Source: Ruminococcus sp.
GTDB taxonomy: Bacteria > Bacillota > Clostridia > Oscillospirales > Ruminococcaceae
Length of the DNA stretch: 39,494 nt
Direction of reading: 5' to 3'
NCBI GenBank assembly: GCA_017397925.1
Contig: JAFQHO010000058.1
Span: 1-39,494, forward strand
The number at the start of each line of letters is the position of its first letter. Position 1 is the first letter of the stretch. Below are positions 35,629 through 39,494 of this stretch, in pieces. The position numbers and the translations under genes are program-made. The notes under the pieces are model-generated. The model had not been told where the DNA came from and searched no databases. It saw nothing but the letters and a program-made list of their open reading frames with translations.

Positions 35629-36291
35629 ATGGATAAAATTATTAAAGGTGCCATTTTTGATATGGACGGGCTGATGATTGATACCGAAAAGCTCTATCTC
35701 CGCTACTGGAAACAGGCTGCCGCCGATTTTGGCTATATAATGGAAGATAAGCACGTTTTTTCTATCAGAAGCCTTGCACGTAAATTTTCAAATCCCCTGT
35801 TGAAAAGTTTTTTCGGGGAAGAATTTCCTGTTGATGATGTTCGGCAGAGAAGAACTGAGCTTATAAATGCTCACATTGAAGAAAATGGCATTGTTACAAA
35901 AAACGGTCTCTTTAAGCTTTTTGACTTTCTTAAAGAAAACAATATTAAAATCGCTGTTGCAACTGCAACACCAAGAGAAAGAACGTTGCTTTATCTCAAC
36001 AAAATCAACGTACTTGATTATATCGATGCAATAGTCTGCGGTGATATGGTCACAACCGGAAAACCAGATCCCGAAATATATCTTACAGCTGCAAAACAGC
36101 TCCAGTTACTACCTTGCGAATGTGTTGCCTTTGAGGATTCACCAAACGGCATTAAATCAGCGCATTCAGCAGGCTGTCAAGCAATAATGATTCCTGATAT
36201 GACTCCGCCTGACGATGAATTAATGCCTATATTAAGCGGTGTATACGATAATCTTAATGATGCTGTAAATTATTTTGACGGGAGGATATGA
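35629..36291 (+). CDS. HAD-family hydrolase, beta-phosphoglucomutase-like
   Basis: The 220-residue protein shows DMDGLMIDTE (nucleophile D11, acid D13), a helical cap, VATATPRER as motif II, GKPDPEIY with the motif III lysine, and FEDSPNGIKSAHSAG as motif IV. This is the subfamily that includes beta-phosphoglucomutase and sugar-phosphate phosphatases. Substrate is not certain. Its position 9 nt after glgA suggests a sugar phosphate. No clear ribosome site is seen, so translation may depend on coupling to glgA. Confidence 0.85.
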   Translation: MDKIIKGAIFDMDGLMIDTEKLYLRYWKQAAADFGYIMEDKHVFSIRSLARKFSNPLLKSFFGEEFPVDDVRQRRTELINAHIEENGIVTKNGLFKLFDFLKENNIKIAVATATPRERTLLYLNKINVLDYIDAIVCGDMVTTGKPDPEIYLTAAKQLQLLPCECVAFEDSPNGIKSAHSAGCQAIMIPDMTPPDDELMPILSGVYDNLNDAVNYFDGRI

Positions 36292-36292
36292 T

Positions 36293-36550
36293 ATGTCATC
36301 TGCTACAAGTTCATCTAAGCTTCTGGATATTCCCAAATACTACTATTTCAGCAGTGGTAACGATTATTCCGGAAGTCTTGGCGAATTTTCCTATAAAATA
36401 AAAAATGGTGATAGTCTTAAAGCTCTTACCTGGCACGGCAAGTTGTGTTCTGATAAAGCAGAAATCGAAAATGAAATGGATTTCGAAAAATCAGAAAGTG
36501 GATTTGAAGAAATGATAAAATGGCTTGAAGAAAAGCTTGAACAAAATTAG
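36293..36550 (+). CDS. Small acidic protein of unknown function
   Basis: I do not recognise this 85-residue protein. It has a Ser-rich start, a Tyr-rich strand (KYYYFSSGNDYSGSLGEF), a likely central beta region and a Glu/Lys-rich C-terminal helix (SGFEEMIKWLEEKLEQN). It has no signal peptide or membrane segment. The ATG at 36293 lies 7 nt after GGAGG and 1 nt after the HAD stop, so it is a real and tightly coupled third gene of the glgA operon. A strong terminator follows immediately. Confidence 0.8.
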   Translation: MSSATSSSKLLDIPKYYYFSSGNDYSGSLGEFSYKIKNGDSLKALTWHGKLCSDKAEIENEMDFEKSESGFEEMIKWLEEKLEQN

Positions 36551-36588
36551 CAATAACGCCTCCGATACAAATCGGAGGCGTTATTGCT
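36549..36588. terminator. Strong terminator of the glgA operon
   Basis: A perfect 18-bp stem (36549-36566 with 36571-36588) around an ACAA loop, overlapping the last bases of the small gene. No long T-run follows on the plus side, but the stem is very stable. Confidence 0.85.
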
Positions 36589-36596
36589 ATAAAAAT

Positions 36597-36621
36597 AGGC
36601 TGTGCATTATCTGCACAGCCT
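36597..36621. terminator. Second hairpin between glgA operon and GH9 gene
   Basis: AGGCTGTGCA (36597-36606) and TGCACAGCCT (36612-36621) form a perfect 10-bp stem with a 5-nt loop. On the minus strand it is followed by ATTTTTAT, so it may terminate the GH9 gene that ends at 36702. Confidence 0.65.
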
Positions 36622-36701
36622 TTAATATCACATCATTACACTTTCATATTATAGTTATACGTTTTGCTTAAAGAGGTATAGATGAGAAAGCTAAACGTAA
36701 A

Positions 36702-39191
36702 TTACTTTGCAGCAAACTCTGTAATAATCTTAGCAGCAAACTTCTGAATTTCAATTGCATCAGCTGCAGTAATTCCAACCTTACCGTCAACATCTGCATT
36801 AGCTGCACCCTGCTCGGATAAACCGTACTTGTCGTAGTTTCCGAGGTGCTGGTAAATAGAAGCTGCGTCTGCCATAGTTACAACGCCATCATTATTAGCA
36901 TCACCAAGGAGTGTAACAGGAACAGAAGGAACTACAGGAGGATCTGTAGGCTCTACAGGATTTGTTGGCTCTGTTGTAGGAGGCTCTGTAGGCTGCTGAA
37001 TATCTCCACCCTGCTCACCTGCTGTTTCAGTAAGTGAAAGCAGATATGTAAGTGGTGAGTTCCAGTAAATTGTAATTTCGTTTGTAGAATAGCTCTCAGC
37101 ATTATCAACCCAGCACTTTGCAGGTGCAGAATCAATACAATATGCAAGTGCTGCGTTATCCTCAAGATTCTGGTTTACACCGCCAACGAGCATACCCTTC
37201 ATACACTCGCCTACAGCCATTGAAGGTCTGTGGTGAGGAGCAACAGGAGTTGCTGTACCATAACCGGTTACGAAACAAGTACCAAGTGGGTTTGTTCCAA
37301 GGAGGTAGTTGAGCTGTGCCTGTGCAGCATCAATATATTTCTGCTCACCTGTGATATCATATGCCTGAGCAAGAATGATACCATAGTTAGCAATTGTCAT
37401 ATTGCTTCCCCAGTGATATGATTCAGTTGCAACACCATATGCCTGTTCAGCTGAAATTTCAGCAAAATCATCTGCCTGTGCAATAACATTGCTCTTAGCA
37501 TTGCCATATGCAACAGATTCCTTATCTACGCCCTTCATTGTAAGGAGTGCGATATTACCGTAATCACCTACTGTAGACCAGTCAAGACCCTTTTTGATCT
37601 TAGTGGAAGCAGCATCTGCGTCTGCAAGATAGCTTTCTTCACCTGTAGCACGGTACATCTGTGCAGCTGCCCAGTAAAGCTCATCCTTAGGATTTCTATC
37701 ACCGTATTCGCCTGTTACTACATCGTCAGGATTGCTGTATGTAACTTCGGGATTAGCCTTAGCCCATTCATAAGCCTTCTTAGCAGCAGCAAGACACTTA
37801 TCTGCAAATGCAGAATCAATATCCTTATAGAACTCGTAAGCCATAGCCATTGAAGCAGCAAAATCAGCTGTTGCAGTTGTAGACTTAGGCATTACAATAA
37901 GTGGCTTTGTTTCCTTTTCAGGCATTACATATCCTGGGAATGTATCACAAGTTACTTTATGGTACACACCGCCGTCTGTAGAATCCTGCATCTTAAGCAT
38001 CCACTCAAGCTCATAACGTACTTCATCAAGTACATCAGGAGTGCCATTTCCACTTTCAGGAATTCCAATATTGTCGCTGTAAGCTGAAGGATCAGCCTGG
38101 TAAGCGTAAAGAACGTCAGCAACAGCCTTAGCAGCAGCTACAATGTATCTTCCGTAGTCACCAGCATCGTGCCAGCCGCCTGAAACTTCAATCTTGTTGC
38201 TTGTTCCATAGATTGTAGCCTCAGTGTTGTGACAAGCTACGTGACCGAATTTATCGTCTTTAACTTCTGTTCCGCATCTCTGGAGATAAAGCATTCTTAC
38301 TGAATCATCAAGGAGATTTTTATATACATTTTCACCGATTTCAAATGCATAGGAATCATCAAGGCCCTCTGATTGGATTATATATTTACCCGGAGCTGTA
38401 ACAGATGAGAAATCGCCTATATAGTTTGTTTCCTCAGCGGATGAATTCTCAATGGGGCCAGACATTTCGCCTGTGTAAACTACTTCTTTTGTATCAGCAT
38501 TTACTACAGAGAAGCTTCCACCCTCAGTTTTTCTGAATACAGCTGTCTTCTTTGCGTCAGGTCTGTATCCAACCTGGTTGATGTTAATTGGAATTTCATA
38601 TGCTTCTGTAGCGCTGTAATCAACGTTGCTATCATCAATAAGCTCAAGTGTTACATTATCAAAATAAAGTGTATGTTCAGGAAGATCCTCAGGATCCTGC
38701 GTTTCTACACCACAATTGAAGCAGAGCTTGGACATAATATCTGTTTCTTCTTCCATTACAAACTCTTTCTTAAAAGTCTGCATTTCTGATGTAACATCAC
38801 AACCCATCCATACATATGAACGATAATCACCGCCGTCCATCTGGATCATACCTTCGATGTAACGATCAACTGTTGATTTAACATCAAAGCTGAAACGGTA
38901 AACACCGCCCTGATAAAGCTTTACTGTAGGCTGATTAAGCTGTACGGAATATGAAACCTGACCACGGTTAAAAACTGTAAGTGCAAGCATTCCGTCCTCA
39001 CCTTTAAGTGTATATTTACCGCCTGATACATTATAAACACCCCAGTTCTTTACACCAGTTTCAAAATCAGGGTTTCTGATAATGTTTTCAGCAGCCATAA
39101 CAGGAGCAGCTGTAACTACAGGCATAGCTGAACCCATAACAACTGCAGCTGCAATAGCAGCTAAACAACGCTTGAAATTGCTCTTCTTCAT
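36702..39191 (-). CDS. Cellulosomal GH9 glucanase with N-terminal CBM, Ig-like domain and dockerin
   Basis: The 829-residue precursor has a signal peptide (about 1-34) and a CBM4/9-like module (about 35-190, NPDFETGVKNW to LYFDNVTLEL). Next come a CelD_N Ig-like domain (about 198-290, INQVGYRPDAKKTAVF), a GH9 catalytic domain (about 295-735), a Pro/Thr linker and a dockerin (about 765-829). Catalytic residues are D342 and D345 in WHDAGDYG, HHRPS, and acid E705 in YSTNEITIYWNSPL. CBM4-Ig-GH9 is the cellobiohydrolase/endoglucanase layout (CbhA/CelK type). The ATG at 39191 gives the signal peptide and follows GAGGA; starts at 39209 and 39224 place that site inside the frame. Confidence 0.95.
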   Translation of the reverse strand: MKKSNFKRCLAAIAAAVVMGSAMPVVTAAPVMAAENIIRNPDFETGVKNWGVYNVSGGKYTLKGEDGMLALTVFNRGQVSYSVQLNQPTVKLYQGGVYRFSFDVKSTVDRYIEGMIQMDGGDYRSYVWMGCDVTSEMQTFKKEFVMEEETDIMSKLCFNCGVETQDPEDLPEHTLYFDNVTLELIDDSNVDYSATEAYEIPININQVGYRPDAKKTAVFRKTEGGSFSVVNADTKEVVYTGEMSGPIENSSAEETNYIGDFSSVTAPGKYIIQSEGLDDSYAFEIGENVYKNLLDDSVRMLYLQRCGTEVKDDKFGHVACHNTEATIYGTSNKIEVSGGWHDAGDYGRYIVAAAKAVADVLYAYQADPSAYSDNIGIPESGNGTPDVLDEVRYELEWMLKMQDSTDGGVYHKVTCDTFPGYVMPEKETKPLIVMPKSTTATADFAASMAMAYEFYKDIDSAFADKCLAAAKKAYEWAKANPEVTYSNPDDVVTGEYGDRNPKDELYWAAAQMYRATGEESYLADADAASTKIKKGLDWSTVGDYGNIALLTMKGVDKESVAYGNAKSNVIAQADDFAEISAEQAYGVATESYHWGSNMTIANYGIILAQAYDITGEQKYIDAAQAQLNYLLGTNPLGTCFVTGYGTATPVAPHHRPSMAVGECMKGMLVGGVNQNLEDNAALAYCIDSAPAKCWVDNAESYSTNEITIYWNSPLTYLLSLTETAGEQGGDIQQPTEPPTTEPTNPVEPTDPPVVPSVPVTLLGDANNDGVVTMADAASIYQHLGNYDKYGLSEQGAANADVDGKVGITAADAIEIQKFAAKIITEFAAK

Positions 39192-39231
39192 AATAATCGG
39201 TCCTCTCATTTTTATTTTTTTCATTTTATTT

Positions 39232-39265
39232 AAGATGATAAATCAGTGCAGAACCTTATCATCTT
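39232..39265. repeat. Inverted repeat in the GH9 leader
   Basis: AAGATGATAA (39232-39241) and TTATCATCTT (39256-39265) form a perfect 10-bp inverted repeat with a 14-nt spacer, 40-75 nt upstream of the GH9 start. It may be an operator or an mRNA leader hairpin. I see no strong promoter for this gene; a weak candidate lies upstream of the repeat. Confidence 0.6.
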
Positions 39266-39332
39266 TAATACTTTCATTTTATATTATTTCAAAATTTATG
39301 TATATTATTTTAATGACAAAAATGGTAAAATA

Positions 39333-39428
39333 ATGACATTCTTTAAAAAACTGTTAAAAGGCGCTGTAAAAAAAGTGAAACCAAAAGTCCGAGTGAGCCA
39401 TGGAAATGGTCCACTCGGACTTTTTTAA
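39333..39428 (+). CDS. Possible 31-residue basic amphipathic peptide
   Basis: An ATG frame encodes a short peptide starting MTFFKKLLKGAVKKVKPKV and ending with a Gly-rich, uncharged tail (HGNGPLGLF). The first half is strongly cationic and could form an amphipathic helix. The last 14 codons lie within the hairpin at 39383-39424, so stem and coding overlap. No clear Shine-Dalgarno site precedes the ATG. It may be only a chance frame through a terminator. Confidence 0.25.
   Translation: MTFFKKLLKGAVKKVKPKVRVSHGNGPLGLF
39383..39426. terminator. Strong hairpin with T-run near the window end
   Basis: AAAAGTCCGAGTG (39383-39395) and CACTCGGACTTTT (39412-39424) form a perfect 13-bp stem, with a small inner CCAT/ATGG stem, and TTTTTT on the plus side. 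On the minus strand it also ends in TTTT, so it may terminate a gene from beyond the window edge. The sequence from 39429 to the end shows no feature. Confidence 0.8.
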
Positions 39429-39494
39429 AATGTAAAAAGTGAAAAAGTACAAAATTGTTGAAAACAGGGTATAACGAACACACCGGCAGAAAAA

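Noticed and set aside
39429-39494. Possible promoter (TTGAAA and TATAAC) at the window end
   Set aside because: The spacing between the boxes is far too short for a sigma-A promoter and no gene follows within the window.

Overview
The window looks like chromosomal DNA of a low-GC, fibre-degrading anaerobic Firmicute of the Oscillospiraceae, most like a cellulosome-producing Ruminococcus (R. flavefaciens/R. champanellensis type). The grounds are three secreted proteins ending in dockerins (two GH9 cellulases and one CotH-kinase protein), AT-rich intergenic DNA with TTGACA/TATAAT promoters, strong Shine-Dalgarno sites, an FMN riboswitch, and Firmicute-type families (DUF4097, DUF4349, TM2, YesL/DUF624). 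No rRNA, tRNA, CRISPR array, phage gene or insertion sequence was recognised. The species call is inference.

Layout. 1-5.6 kb (minus): sbcC and sbcD (overlapping), a YesL/DUF624 membrane protein and a SpoIIM-like membrane protein with an anomalous 5' end. 5.7-8.8 kb (minus): a metal-homeostasis unit of a CobW GTPase with five 60-bp His/Cys-rich repeats, a CobW GTPase fused to a YcgQ-like (DUF1980) domain, and proC. 9.2-13.0 kb: divergent c-di-GMP genes, namely a membrane diguanylate cyclase with two extracellular CBM-like domains (minus, with a structured leader) and a cytosolic degenerate-GGDEF/EAL phosphodiesterase (plus). 13.2-15.0 kb: a polytopic GT-C-like membrane protein. 15.1-21.7 kb (minus): an FMN-riboswitch riboflavin operon, ribD-ribE-[two DUF4097 lipoproteins]-ribBA-[membrane protein]-ribH-HAD phosphatase. 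21.9-22.6 kb: two TM2 proteins. 22.9-28.7 kb (plus): CotH-dockerin protein, GNAT acetyltransferase, GH9-CBM3c-dockerin cellulase. 28.9-30.0 kb: DUF4349 lipoprotein. 30.2-34.0 kb (minus): pcrA-pyk. 34.2-36.6 kb (plus): glgA, HAD hydrolase, small unknown gene. 36.7-39.2 kb (minus): CBM-Ig-GH9-dockerin cellulase. The last 160 bp hold a hairpin that overlaps a possible 31-residue basic peptide.

How the parts may work together. The two GH9 enzymes carry almost the same dockerin and probably dock on the same cohesins. The CotH protein carries a different dockerin and may occupy another place in the cellulosome. The CBM-diguanylate cyclase could report bound plant polysaccharide to the cell as c-di-GMP, with the divergent EAL protein removing the signal; this is the best candidate here for a little-described system. 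The riboflavin operon places two surface lipoproteins, a membrane protein and a HAD phosphatase under FMN control. The HAD protein is a candidate for the often unassigned dephosphorylation step of riboflavin synthesis. Starts were chosen by Shine-Dalgarno position, so several differ from the longest open frame.
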